From NCBI GenBank assembly GCA_932294295.1, contig OW028573.1, positions 53,881,829 through 53,945,828 on the forward strand: a DNA stretch of 64,000 bases, given 5' to 3'. Made by a program: the position numbers and the translations under genes. Origin of the DNA: Alitta virens (taxonomy: Eukaryota > Annelida > Polychaeta > Phyllodocida > Nereididae). Position 1 is the first letter of the stretch, and each line of letters starts with the position of its first letter. This document shows positions 1 through 14,100 of this stretch, one piece after another. The notes under the pieces were generated by a model. The model saw nothing but the letters and a program-made list of their open reading frames with translations, was not told the origin of the DNA and ran no database searches.

Positions 1-3000
1 AAGCAAAGAAGCTTGCAATTTTGGAATATGCCTCAGAAAGCATCTCAGATACACTTGTCTTTGAAATGTAATCTCATGGCCCAAGAATCAAACTTACTTG
101 TGAAGAAGTTATTATAAGGTATTTATCAAGGATCTCACATGAAAGAATAATTAATAAATAAATAAAACTTTTCCAACAGATGGGCTGGATTATGTACAAG
201 CTTGTGCTTTGTGCGACTGATTACCTTAATTAAGATAATAAAGATAACAAATTAAACAAATTAAACAATGATAACAGAAGGTGATTACAATAAAACAAAC
301 CCAATTATCTTTCTGTTGCCTCGTTATTTTATTCTTATTGTTTGGTAGGTAATATTTTAAGCATTCTGGTGTGCCTGTCTTGTTTGTTTCTGATACAAAG
401 CTATGCCTTCCAAATGGTAATGAACCGTATTAACTATTGTCAAGTACAAAGTAATTGCAAGTGTCATGTGTGAAATGTAGGAAATGGCTTCTATTGTGGC
501 TGTTTTCTTTTTTCTTTTTTTTTTTTTACACATAAGACATCATTCGTGTCAAGTGAGTCAAAGTGCCAACACATATTGCATTCACATATTGCTGGCCATT
601 TACTGAAGTGCTGCTTAACGCATATCATTTCAATCGTGAAACATGAATCACATAGAGTGTGCAAGTCTGGCAAGTTGCTGAGCTAAAATATTACTTGTGT
701 GTGCAACATGACATGAAGCGTGCAAAATGTAAAAGTTGCAAGGACTGCTTTGGCTTTTCTAGAAGCTAACTCCACATTTGAGGAAAGTTATTTCTTCCAT
801 ACAAAAAGCTTCAATATTATAGCCCCCAGATTTTTTACAATGGAAAACTAGTTTATATCAAGCAAAGATAGTGTTTTGAGACGAAACATTGAAGCCATTC
901 TTTGCAGTTAATACAACACCAAAATTCTACCTTCGCTTATTAGCAGAGAAGACATTACATGCAGTATGTACAGCAGATCGCCAGGCATGCAAACCTGTAG
1001 CTCACATGTGCTAACATGCTACAGTGACATGAAATTTCCGTTACAGAATCGGAAAGAAAATAAGTGCTTTAACGATTTTGCTCTATTTCTTATCTCTCTT
1101 CACTTTGATAACAGGTTAATGAGATTTTCTTCTTCAGAAATATATATATGAGCCGAGTAATTAAATTATTATGTTTTCATCCGGACTGTGATTTCGGAAC
1201 ATGCCAGAAGAAGCTTAAGGGATTGATTGAGGGGAAGCATGTGTGTCGGCATTGACGTTGTCTTTGAAGACTTCCTCTCCACCGAATGCACCATGCCAGA
1301 ATGCCTGCTGCTGCAACTACCCCTGGTGGTTGAGGCAGTTTAAAATCAAAGGGCCCCGACAGCTCATGCTTCACTATTTTCGAAATCTCGTTCCTAATAA
1401 GCTATCTAATGATATACGCTAGTGTTTTTTTCTGCATGCCTTTTCCAACATTCAAAACTGCTACCTTGATTGCAGAGCACCAAACAGGTTTTCGACTCCT
1501 TTTATCTGAGATCAGATTTTGGTCTTGTCTAATAACCCCCAGGCTGCAGAGTGGGGACGATAAAAAGCACTTAAATGGTAAATGAGGGCTTTTGATGCTA
1601 TTACATAATCCCTGCTAGGTTGCCACCTCTACTTCCGGTTTCGTTGGCTCCAATTTAATCGCCAGATTCAGCAGAGCATGACCGAGTCGTTAAGAGTGGT
1701 TATCGGCAGTCAATCGCCATCGATTATTCCTCTGCCCTTCACTTGCCAAGTACAATGTGATGAAAAGAGGGGAACAACTGCCCGCTCAGGCATTGTAAAC
1801 AAAAGAGAAGCACCGAAAAGGCTAATAAATTGGAAGAATGAGGAGCTTGAAAAAAGGTGAAAATGGTGCTTCGCAATAAAATAAAAAATTATACTGAGTG
1901 ATAAAACATATTGTATGTGAATGTAATAAGGCTTTTCATGACAAAAATGCCAGCAAAGTGTGCATGCACAAGTGTGATGTGGGTGTACTAATTGCCCTTT
2001 TGAAATTACCATAATGGATATGATAGATGGCAGACTTTGTTGACGAAGGGCAACCGAAGTTTCGATTAGTAAATGGCTTTATTCGATATCAATGTGTGCA
2101 TAAGACATAAACAATCAAATTAAGTAATACATCCGTGCTGTGACCAGTGGTGTAGAGTGGTGGGCTGACTGTCTCTTGAGCAACACGTAATACACTGTAT
2201 TATATAATAAAGAGGAGGAAGGCCAATTTTCCCTTATGACGCACTTGCAATATCCACGTGGCTTTGGAATGGCAATTTCTCTTTTGTTATGAAGACGAAA
2301 AGTTGGCTTGGATTGATCCGAAGGTCCTGGTTGGCCAGCATAATGAAAGCGTTAGGGGGACCAGCTTTTCTTTGATTAAACAATGTATGAACCATGAGAG
2401 TCATAAGAAGAATTCTGGTTCCCTTTGACCTGGCTTGGTTCCCTGGCCCCACCAGGAACACTGCCAACTGTTACTCAATCAGATTGCTCTAACCTTCCTG
2501 GGGTAATTTCCCTTCTATTTTGGCAGCTAGTGAATCATACTTACACCAAAGTAGTAAAAACACCAGCCAATATATAGATACAACAAAAGATAATCCCCAT
2601 TTTGTAATCTTTTCTACATAAACCGAAATATTTAAAAGGCCAGCCACTACAGATACAGATGTGCTTATGATTTTAACCTGATCCATTTTAAAAAAATCAA
2701 TTAAAAAATCTTACCAATAAGAAAATTTCACCGTCACTACATATATATGCACTGATGATCAACATGTGATCCGGTACCCCTTTAACAACGTTATTAGCAA
2801 TAACTGACTCAGCAGTAATATTAATGCTTCATAGAAAAACCATTACAGCTAAGGCAGTTATGACAACAGGGTTAACAGAAGAAGATATCTCAGCGAACAG
2901 AACCCTATCATATAGTAAACAGCACCCATAACTGTCACTTAGTGTCGATTTGTAGATCAGTGTCTGTCTGCCAGTAAATCGTCAGATGCATCAGTTTGTC

Positions 3001-3638
3001 ATTCAAGGCATTGACAAACAGACAGACATGACAGGCATGACAGACAGACATGACAGGCATGACAGACAGACATGACAGGCATGACAGACAGACTGACAGA
3101 GATTTCCTTGATAAAACTACACAGGCCCATTATCTTTCTGCTGGTTACATTTGGGTCACAGCCAGGTTATAGTTTGGGACAAGGTGAAGAGAAAAACGGT
3201 TTCATTATTTCGATTTCCAATGTATGAATTACAGACCAGGAGGAATACCACGACACATCAATATCACCGTCGAGTGCCCTACCAAGACATCAATGCAGAT
3301 TACGCTATAATTATAATCATCTCTTCATTACGTTTGCCTTGTGTAGCTGATCATATACACACCATGCTTGTTGTGCTTCACAATAGCAGTACAGACAAAA
3401 AAAATGAAGTGTGTACGTGGTACTTTATACGATAATTGCCAATTTCTATCCACCAATTGTGTGCATAGATAACATGCCATAATATCATATCCACTGTTTC
3501 ATATCTATCCTTGTGTGTCTGTCTATGAATCATGATGTAGCTGAATGACCTGTGTGTCTGGCTGTCTCCTATTCCCCCAGTGCATATAGATTGACTGATC
3601 GATATGTTATTATGACGTTGGTTCATTGTTGTTTGCAG
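1..3638. other. No gene recognised (5' flank or large intron)
   Basis: No convincing coding exon was found on either strand. The open frames here are short, AT-rich and unlike any family I know. Because the receptor gene beginning at 3639 lacks its signal peptide and first extracellular exons, part of this stretch may be an intron of that gene or its upstream flank. A minisatellite lies at 3013-3098. Confidence 0.5.
3013..3098. repeat. 22-bp minisatellite, about 4 units
   Basis: A GACAGACA/TGACAGGCAT motif with a 22-bp period is repeated about four times, with shorter edge units. It looks like a simple tandem repeat with no coding role. Confidence 0.9.
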
Positions 3639-6600
3639 AATGTCAGAAGTCAAATACTGACGGCCACAGGGTTGCTAATCCTGGTAAGTTGGCTGGGTAT
3701 TATTATTTGCAGATATAAATGCACCATATCAATGATTCAATATAAATCTATATAAATATTATTTGGGCATAACTGGTAAATTTGATTGTGGTGCTATAAA
3801 ATTGATTACGAACTGACGTTATATTCACTGTGAACTAATATTGCTAGTACATGATGCATGTGCCAACAGAATTCGCATACTGACAAAATATTGATTAGAT
3901 TATAGATTTGTGTTGAATTTTTTCTTTGTACATATATTTTATATATTTAAATCATATATAATCTTCTGGTAAAAAATATCCCTATTTCTTATTTATATAA
4001 TGTTTGGTCTGCTCGATACTTCTCAGCTGTGATGTTTACCTTTTTGTTTCACAGCAGTGGATGGATGAGCGACTCACTTGGATGCCTGATGATTTTAATT
4101 TAACAGAAATTGTAGTGGAAGCAAAAAGACTGTGGGTTCCTGAATTTGCAGTTATCAATGGGTACGTATCATTTTAACCAGGCATTGAAAATATCAATTG
4201 CATGACAATTAGTATGACATTGGTGATAGGTTAACATTATCATGTCTTGAACTAATGAGTGAAAATCCATCTATCCGGACACTTGATATAATTTCAAGAC
4301 AAAACTTATAACTGGATAAACGTTTCTTACTTTATTGGGGAGTCATCTGTAGTGGAAAGTGGCCATATATAGCGTAAATGTGCAATAGAATAGACTGCTG
4401 CATTTTAAATCATAGTGTCTCTGTGTCTATTGTAGCAGATTGTCAAAACTTGTCATGTAGATGTCAGACCAGTGACAATGGACAATACAAAACTGACATT
4501 TGTTAATGCTATCAGCAGTGAAATCTAAGTCCACTAAGTGACATTAAGTGGGTCTGTCACAATTTAGAATACCAACGGGTCACCTGAGTGCATTTATTAT
4601 TTCATTTATGAAATTTTAATGGTGTTTGTTTATCTTTTCTGCAGTGCTGACAAAATTTACGGTGACTACAGGGAGTTCAGGGCAGTGCTGACCTCTAACG
4701 GAACTCTGCGCTGGGAGCCAGGTGGTGTGTTCAGGACAATGTGTGAAATAGACATCACATACTTCCCCTTTGATGAACAAATTTGTGCTCTAGTCTTTGG
4801 TGCATGGTCCTACCACACCACAAAGATGAACTTGACCAGTTCCTCTTCAGACATAAACATGGACTCTTACGAGAAAAACGGAGAGTGGCAAATAGTCACC
4901 ACAGCTGCTAACAGAGATGAATTTTCCTACGAATGTTGCCCTAATGAAAGGTTTTCTTTCGTGGCTTTCAAGTTGCACATACGTCGACGCTACACCTTCT
5001 ACGTCATGAACGTCATCCTACCGAGCATGGTGACGTCCATCCTGCTGCTCTCCATCTTCTATTGTCCTCCGGGTCAGAAGGTCCAGATCGGAGTGGTGGT
5101 CCTTCTCTCCTTCAGAATATTCCTCCTTAACGTCACAGACAGTATTCCCAAAACCTCCGACCACATTCCCTTGTTAGGTAAGTGGAGAGTTCTGTATGAA
5201 ACAGCACAAACAGCCTGCCCAAAGACAGACAGAGAGTTGGACAGCATTGTAGACAGCCCATCAGAAAGTAGGCAAACCAGCACTCTGAACAAAGCGTTGT
5301 CAAATTCACTCAAGGGTAGTCATATGCAGCACCTAACTACTAAACAAGTAATCATATTGTCTACCAGAGTGCCATATATGACTACCCATGGCCATTTTGA
5401 CTACTGTTTGTCTGGAGTGAGGAAGCATTCTAGGTCTACCTGATGTTTACCTGCTGTCTGGGAATGTCATTAGATATTTACTTAATAGATTGTTTTTATT
5501 AAAATTGTTTAACATGGAATTCAATGAAAAAATGCTGTTTCGTAAGTGGGGTCCTTAATACATACATACGTACATCCACATTAAGTAAGACATAAAAATG
5601 ACTATACGAGATAGATCGATAAAAAAATAAAATAAAGAGATAAAAAGACATACGTAATCACAAAAACTAGGTGCAAAAGTATTAAAATATGAAATCAAAT
5701 TAGAATATGAATATAGCTTCAAAAACAAAAAAGTAATCGATTTTGACGTGGAAAAATAATTTCCAAAGGAATCCTATTTGGACACAATACAATTTAGCCT
5801 CCAAAATTCGTGACATTCAGTATTTGCAATTTATGGCTTCCTTTGAAAGCCTGCCATGGTGTCTTGTGGGATTGCTGTTAAAGAAGACTGCAAAGTACAA
5901 AATGTAGCCATGGAGATATTTTTCGTTAGTAGTTACAGTTAAAATTTAATCATAGTTTGTTTAGTTACAAACACGTGTTTACAAAACGACAAATATATTT
6001 TTTATTTTTTGACTTGAAGTATTTGGGTTGGGATTTTCCGTGATTCATGAATGTTCGTTTTCATTAAGTTTCACTAAAGCAAACACACCTGTTGATCCCA
6101 GTTGGCTAAACAGTTGCTGGACTCCAGTTGATGATGCTTTGACTACAGGCCATGAACACGAATGGTCTTATGAAATTATTCTATTTATCTATAGACATTA
6201 ATGAACTTCTACCTTAACTATTCAACATGACTAATTTGATGTTTAATGCATTATATATTTATTACCTTTTTTTAAATTCCACCAGCCCCCACAAAACGAG
6301 TTAATAAGCGAATCATTTTAGGCAGATGAATGTTAGATGTTAATGACAGCTTCATGTTTTATTTCAGGTATTTACCTTACATGCACAATGGCGATCACGA
6401 CATTATCGATGGTATTGACTGTCATGGTTCTCAATTTACACGCCATCTCAGATCGCCCTGTTCCTCCTTGGATCCTCGTGTTTTGTGGCAGACCTCCTTC
6501 AGTTTCTGAAAAAGAAGACAGGGAGCGCCTCAGTCGCAGACGGCGGCGACGCATGGCGGCGGGAAGTTCAAGTTCAACCAAACAGGCAGACTGCAGTTAT

Positions 6601-6936
6601 GACGAACATTCGCCCATTATGATGAATGGAGGGAACTTAAGTGACCCAAATGTCAGCAGTCAAGAGACTAGTTTTATCCCAATCAGTCGGCAAAGAGGTC
6701 GTTTGATTGAGAACAACAATTCTTCTATGCACCTGAGTTATGACAATGAGGATGCGCTAGATGGCAGGTTGTCTGATGGCGGACCTCCTGATTATTCACG
6801 TGAATGGACCAGACTGGCAGAGGTCGTCGACAGACTGTTCTTCTGGGCTTTCTTAATTGCCATCGTGGCTGTGACTATACTGCTGTTTCACCCTTTGACT
6901 AAAGAATTTTTAATTCCTCGCCCTAACAGGAATTAA
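3639..6936 (+). CDS. Nicotinic-type Cys-loop receptor subunit (5' end missing)
   Basis: Ligand-gated ion channel subunit of the plasma membrane. Exons: 3639-3683, 4055-4161, 4645-5177, 6368-6936 (stop TAA); 417 codons, all in frame. The 45-bp exon NVRSQILTATGLLIL matches the small conserved nAChR exon. The next carries the WMDERLTW and WVPEF motifs. The third holds the Cys-loop (13 residues between cysteines, with TYFPFDEQ), loop B GAWSY, an alpha-type vicinal pair YECCP, M1 (4991-5062) and M2 (5081-5146). The last holds M3 (6370-6441), a short cytoplasmic loop with a six-Arg cluster and M4 (6836-6895). The signal peptide and roughly the first 60-80 residues were not found and may lie outside the window. 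Odd: the loop A Tyr is replaced by Ile, M2 has Arg at 12' and Gln at -1'. The vicinal cysteines suggest an alpha-like subunit, but acetylcholine binding is doubtful. Confidence 0.9.
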
Positions 6937-7505
6937 TCCTTCATTTCGAAAGAAAAAACATAGACAAAAAAAAAACAGCAAATTATCACTCACCTTGTGC
7001 CTCGAGCAATTGACGCATTGACAATTTTGCCTTTCATGTCTGCTATATGTCTTCAATTCGTTTCATCATCATTTTGATTCTACGTGTTGTAATATTTGTA
7101 ATTTTTCTGATGTCAAATTGTGTTCGACTAAGTTATATACTGAACAGTGTTTAGCAGAGCGCATATTACAATTAAGCATTATGAATATCCTCAATCGTAT
7201 AATCATTAAAGCAGTTGTTCAAATACAAAATGCTTTCATTTCTGCTGCATATTCGCAAGCTCATTCATTGGGATAATAGCTAGGATCTTTTTTTTTTTCA
7301 TTCAACTGATTAATCAATTTCTCCATGCACTGAATATCTGTTTGATTCATATGATGAATATGTAATAACATAAGTGAGCAGTTTGATTGAACTAACGTAG
7401 GATTCGTAATATATGTCCAATTGTTTTTCAGTCTTTTTTTATAATAAAGAGCTTGGGTCAGCACAAAATGGTCAGAAATGTCACTAACAAGTCAAACCCC
7501 AATTC

Positions 7506-7561
7506 CCTAACCCTGTTCCTAACCCTGTTCCTAACCCTGTTCCTAACCCTGTTCCTAACCC
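7506..7561. repeat. Telomere-like 12-bp tandem repeat
   Basis: CCTAACCCTGTT is repeated four times plus a partial fifth unit. The complement reads AACAGGGTTAGG, so every second hexamer is TTAGGG-like. This is too short and interstitial to be a telomere. Confidence 0.9.
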
Positions 7562-8479
7562 ATGCAAAACTTCTCTCTGTACCCATTAACTGAAAGTTTC
7601 CTGTCTTTCCAATGATAATTCTTTGCCAACTTTTTATCCTTATGGTCATTTATTATGCTCATGAAGAAGCAGTAGAAATTACAATAGACAAAATAGCACA
7701 ATTCTGGTTATTTGGTTTCCAGAACTGTTTTTATCAGCTAGAAAGTTGAGCTTTGACTCGTTGCCAACATTTCTGTTCATTTTGCATTCCTGCCATTATG
7801 GCAAAATATGGCAAAAAATGAGTGGACATTTATTATTGATCCTAGTATAATAAATGTATAGCTGCTACAATCAAAGTTGCAATCAGCAATATAATACTGC
7901 AGATCACAATCTTCTGATTAATATACCTATAATATAAGATTTCGTGTATTCCTCTGTCTTCCAACTATTTGGTTTATATTATAAACATATATTATAATGA
8001 ATTACGTTTTCAAATTATTGCCATTTCAATGATTTGGCTTAATTGAGAGATGCTCTGATTATGAAATTTTCTTGTACAGCACAAAATAAATAACCTGACC
8101 TCTTTTTAATGTATGTAACTTTATACAAGGAATAAAGCGTACACATCAACATCAGAATCTAATCATTTTTGTTGGTTCCACTAAAAAAAAAAGGAAAAAG
8201 AGATCAAACAAAGGATTGGGCCTGGGCCCCATATTGACATTTTCTGTCAATAGATGTCCGCATAATATCTAAGATGTTAATGGTTTTGTTGTTGTTATTA
8301 TGTTATAAATGGTGTATACACTGTATGCATTTTTAGTTCATGTAACTTGTCTATCAAAGAATGGATGTGTGTTGCTCCTACTTACTGCCAGTAGACATGC
8401 ATGAGACTTTCTCAATTTCTTTAGTGTTTACAAGATAAGCATTCTTAAACAAGACATGTTTACAGCCAGTTAGCCCTTT

Positions 8480-8600
8480 ACGCCCGGGTGTGATGAGGCT
8501 GTGATTTGAAGGATGTTTTTCTCAACACCTTGCATAAGTGAGGTGTCGAACCCTCAATCTCCTGACCAGCAGGCATCACCATAACCACAAGGCTTATAAG
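8480..8600 (-). repeat. tRNA-like SINE head
   Basis: On the minus strand an exact B box, GGTTCGACACC (8542-8552), follows a TGGTTATGGTG A-box-like stretch. No tRNA cloverleaf can be drawn, so I call it a SINE-like remnant and not a tRNA gene. Confidence 0.5.
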
Positions 8601-11157
8601 TATTGACATTAATCAATCGATCAAATTTTTATATGTCTTTTATTGATTAGAGTACAATGAGCCCAGGTACATTTATTATATGCATTAAAAAGTATAACTG
8701 TCCTAATCAACATTTTACACATACAATGTATACGCCAACAATTACAGCAGTTTTCGAGGTGGCATCGCTGACTGAATCTTCAGAATAACAATTGGAGACA
8801 GATCAAAAATATAAGGCAATGTTTATGTCATTAAATTGACGTTAGGACCCTCAGTTTTACGCCATTTGGCACATGTTTATCCCACAACCCTAAATGGCCC
8901 AAATTGAATGCTATTTTCATATTCTGCTAGACCAGATGACCACAGTAACTGCACTATATGTCGGTTAACGACATCACATATGTTGGACTTGTGGTTCTGG
9001 TAGCTCCATGGTTTCACCCTCTTCTAATCGAAATTTTCAACTGTCTCTCAATGGTTTTCTGATGGTCCAGTCAGCTAAGCTCCCTCGAAAACTGCTGTAT
9101 GACCAATTGATATGTCGACCACCTCTATTTTCGAAAAATAATATATGTCCCAAACTTGCGATTACAATTATGTTAGGTTGTAATTAAGAGTTCGATGTTC
9201 ACCGCTCTGGACTGCTTTGCAAAGATCGTATGATATCTCCTAATTTTGGCGGTTTTGTATTCCTTGTATAATATTGAGTAAGTTTGAATCGATGTGTGGG
9301 CACTGGTAAGTTGTTCAGAATCAGATTCTGTTGACCCTCGCTGTGTCAGCTCGCTTATTTTAAAGTCACTATAGATGGCGCTGGCGGTTGACTTGTATAA
9401 AGTTGCATGACTTTTATCGTTTCCTGTGTTTCACAATATTTGTTCAATAAACGAAAAAAAAATATGAAGAAGAAGAAGCCTAGATACAACCATCTAAAGA
9501 TCCAGATGGTTTTGACGATTCATCCTGTGCACCTCGAAAATTAGATATACATAATATTTATATTGCCATAAAATACTTTTGGTTTTGGCGGAATCTTGTG
9601 TGGACTCATAAAGGAAGTATTCATGGTTCAAGTTTTCTGATGAATCATACACTGAAAATCTCTCTGTCGAATAACTGACATCTTGACTATCAAGAATGAT
9701 TTATCTCCATTTTGACTAACTAGTTAGTCAGCTTTATTTAACAACATAGTCAGAATTAGTGGTAAAATATTTCTGACTAATAAGAAATTGGTCAGTATGA
9801 TTAGCGACGTGACCCCTTGATGTAGTAAAGTACATTTTGCATCAATTTAGATTTTTTCAGCTTGCCATTGCGGTTCACTTTATAGTGGCAGCCATCTTGG
9901 ATTTTGTCTGCCATGTTTCTTTTTCGCGAAGCATGTCGACAACATTAAGTTGTGTTGTTGTTGTTGTTGTTGTTTCAGCATGTATAGTCTGAGCATGGAT
10001 CATAATGCAACATTTCCATAAATTCAAATGAAAAATGGATCTATCAGAGCCACTGTAATTGTGGTGGGTCTTGTGTCGTAATTCAAAGGTTCTGTAATGT
10101 ATTAACAAACCATCTACACTCATACTTGTACATATTATGAATCTAGTGCATCATATGCATCTCACGAACCGCTGCTGATGCAGGCCTATTGATCTCTTCT
10201 AGAATGTCTAATTGGTGCTAATTGATGCATCAGGCTAGAGTGATTACGTCACTCAATGAAGATGACATCATGTTGCATCATAACGTTGTGTAGAAGGCGG
10301 TTCGTCATGCGGGCGTGGATTGCTGCAGATGGGAGCTAGAGATCCAAAACAGAGATCGAGAAAGATGTCAATATTTTGCTCATAAATGGTGAGTTGGGTT
10401 TTATTTATATATATATATATATATAGGACTATAACATAACAACCACGGAAATATGCGTTTGGAAGTGATGCAGACAAAATGACCAATGCTTTCCCCAAAT
10501 CCACCATGCCTACGAGCTATGTATGCTGACTAGCATGGGCCTTCAGAATCTGTGCATTGGATTTGCATGATATATTTATACTCTACTCCGAGTATAAATA
10601 TTTTAGAGTTGCATGCACAAATCCATATCTATATATAACAATTATGTCACTTTTAGCATTTTTGGCTATTAATAGCCTTTTACAACAATACACATGTAAT
10701 CATAATAGACAGTGCTTCGTTATACGCTGGCCAATTTTGCAAATATATTGCAATTGTGTAATGTTTTATTGCCATCTAGGATATCACTTGTGTATTTCGA
10801 GGGCGGATTTTCGTATACTAGATCATAGCACTTCATGGACAGGAAGTATAACTTTCCATTACTATAGTATTTATGACTATAAATCATGAATTATATTAAT
10901 AACCATAATACCTTAAACACTGTAGATACATAGGACACACTTATCGCATTGAGATTTGCTAAGCCACAAATCTCTCATAAGCCAATATTCTTACTCAGTG
11001 TGATAAAAGTTGAGAAATGTTTATGAATCAGTCAAGCTTGTAATAGAATGTCTGTGGATTTGATAATCAATAATTGTATATATTAAACATTCCTTCAGCT
11101 CAACATAACACTTGTCATTCGACATTGCCGGTTGTGAAGAAAGCTGAAGAATTTATT

Positions 11158-14100
11158 ATGGAAGACACAAAAATTTACCAAGAAACGAACGCACAGACTC
11201 AGATGAACAATACAGTGGTTCCAAACTCAAACACAGCGTCGCCTTTACTACCGGGTAAATTATTTTAAGGAATATTTGCATTTGAATTTGAATCGCTAAA
11301 ATAATGAAAAGCAAAGGGCAATACAGCCTTGAGATTAATTAGATAACACTCATTTCAACTTGTTGATTCTGTTATATACATCCTAATTAATTCAACTCTC
11401 AAAATACTTTGTGGACAAATTAGGTTGTCGAAAAATCAATGAATTAAAAAAAAAAAACAATAGTTATACTTTGGAGGAATTAGAGTCACGCAGTCAAATT
11501 TGATTTTACAAAAGTCTGATGAACACTGGGTTTTCCAATAACCAACGGGGGTTTTCAGTTCGTAGCTCAGGATTATCCATACAGCGACGTAATCAGTGTT
11601 TATCTTCGTGTCACGTGTTGGACATTTTTGAATGGTTATTACAGTATTTACGTTTCGTGAAATTCCTTTCTTTTCAAAATACCTAAATGGGTATTTAAGG
11701 AATCCAAACTGGTACGGTGAGCCAAAAACCAAAGTTTGGTTAGGTTTTTTGGGCAAGATGTTTTAGAGTGAAGGCTCTGCAAAAAGGTGGTATGGGGTGC
11801 CAACGCGTTTATAATGTCGTTATTGTGAATAATCTTTCGTCATACAAATTTAGTGGTAACAAAAAATGATTTTCGTCACAATGCTAATCAAGTAGCATTT
11901 TTTATGGACTTCGATAGAGTTTTCCATCCACATCATAGACCATCACCAAAGTGAATTAGCTTCTGCATTCCATCTAACTGGTTTATAGGACACATAGTCT
12001 GTCTTTTTGATTTTGTTCGTTTATTTTCAGATCTGATTAAGAACCTGGTCAAAGATGAAAAGAATTTCTACTGCGATACAGAGAGCAAAGATGAAAAATT
12101 TCGTCTTTCAAAAATCGAAAACCAAGAAAAATTTACTTCTTCACGAGCGTAAGTCCCTATGCCGAAACCATTCTATTTAATCAGTCCACTTTTGTTTGGA
12201 ATCGACCGCAATAGCACAATGAACAAAGTTATATGAAATAATATGAAATATAAAGTCGAAAGTTGAAGTAGCATTAGTTCTTGCAATGTCAGTTGTTTAT
12301 TTATTTTTTTCAAAATCTGCATAAATAGCATAGATATTTCTAATGTCTAATGCTACTGGGTCTGAAGCTTATATATCAGTTATATAACCAGCTCCCAGAG
12401 GCAGACGTAATGATGAGATCATAAGGGTTAAAGTCCACACCATGTCAAACATTTACCCCATGTGTAGGGGCTTTTACTTGCCTCAGCATAGACACATAGT
12501 ACAAGGCACCTCCCATTTAATGTCTCATGCAATCGAAATCCAGCTGGGATGTAGCTCATGAAGAGTGCCCAGGCCTGGGATCGAACCCCACACGGTTACC
12601 GGACCTTCAGCAGAGATGGCCAATGTGGAATTGGCGGATGCCTTAACCATTAGGTCACCCAGCTGCTATATTTATCGATAGATAACCTAATCATTTATAT
12701 GCAACCAATTTCTCAAAGTAACGTGCATATGTAGTTGCCTGAGTTTCTTAGATTTTCTTCTCATAAGCGTCTTGGAATATGAAATTATACCTGCAAATTA
12801 GTATAAATCCAAGATGGCGCCACTCACCAAAATCGCAGCTGTTTATTTTTTTAAAGTCCCATTTACTTTGAACATTCAAATGGTATGCGTTTCAAAAATG
12901 CAAAATCTTGAATCAGTTTGTTTTCTTTTTGCAGGACCCACCCAGAGCCAAGTGCCCCTCCCTTGAGCCTCATGGAGAACAGAAATAAACAGAACTCATT
13001 TGGACATCAAGTTAAAAGAGGTAGGCTCTTCATCTTACTATTGAGCCGTTATATGAGATTACTACATTGTATAGTACAGCCCTCTGAGGCAAGTATTTGC
13101 CACTTATGTGTGAGGTGATGAGATTAACAGAGGAGGGGATGCCATTTATGATTTTTCCCCTACATGGAATCTTCAATTACCTCAACATGGACACCAAGTA
13201 TAGTACAGGACATCGCCAATCTATCATCTGTCTGGGCTTGGAATGGACCTGGACACTGACAAGAGAAACAGAGTTTTATTGCAAACTGAAAAGACCATGG
13301 AAATTCTAATGATTCAGTCTTTTTTTTTTAATTGTTTGATTATATCTTGTGACAGTAATGTGAATTATTCCCCTTCAGACTTCAGATGTTGTGTCACCAG
13401 AATAAGTCTGAAATGCAGATTCACAACATTATTTTCAGAAGTGAATCCACCGGATTGTTGACACACCATGTTCACATGGCAGAATGCGGCCTATAGCATT
13501 ACACGATATTGCCATTAATTGTAACGATTAGCAAATCGTTTTTGTCAGTTTTCTGAACACTAACCTTGCAAATGGCCATATTAAAAAAAAAGATTTTTAT
13601 TTGACATTACATCAGAAACGAACTTTCAATCCCTTGCCGTATTAGTGCAGTTCAAATGAATGTGGATTCCAGAACATTTGTAAGACGTTATCCAAGCCAA
13701 AGTACACCAATAAATCGATAAGGGACATGCATTATGCGTTAAAGCCTCTTTGGATATCGACAGATTGTGGGACAATCTTATAAGAGACCCATGGAACATG
13801 TTGGATCAAAATCGATCGCCATATTTGCAATTAAAATCCATGCACAACATGACAGGTCATGACTGAATCATTTAAAGCACTATTCATAAGTAATTGTCAT
13901 CGAGTGAGAATATGTATTGACGTTCACTCTACTGCTGTGCACGATCGTGCATAAGTGCTTGCAAGAGAGTTAAAGATTTTTCTTTGTTATTCAAATTAAG
14001 CATGATAGATTTTTGTTTAATTCAGTGCTTAATCCGCCTATTTTTTTGCAAAAGGTTGTCAGAATGATCAGAGACAGCTGAATGAGGCGTTTGTATTACC

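Larger units (their letters stand above)
6937..11098. other. Intergenic; repeats only
   Basis: No supportable gene. It holds a telomere-like 12-mer tandem (7506-7561), a tRNA-like SINE head on the minus strand (about 8480-8600), a possible retroposed 3' end with AATAAA at 9446-9451 followed by an A-run and GAA repeats, an 18-bp perfect palindrome (9713-9730), a GTT run (9950-9975) and a TA run (10406-10425). The longest open frame (10557-10889) is AT-rich, lacks an ATG and shows no family signature. Confidence 0.6.

Noticed and set aside
3151..3653. Overlapping open frames on both strands before the receptor exons, considered as its missing first exon
   Set aside because: They lack the conserved N-terminal receptor pattern and a donor in the phase needed to join 3639.
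10557..10889. 110-codon open frame upstream of the small Cys-rich gene
   Set aside because: No ATG start, AT-rich composition, no splice context and no recognisable motif.
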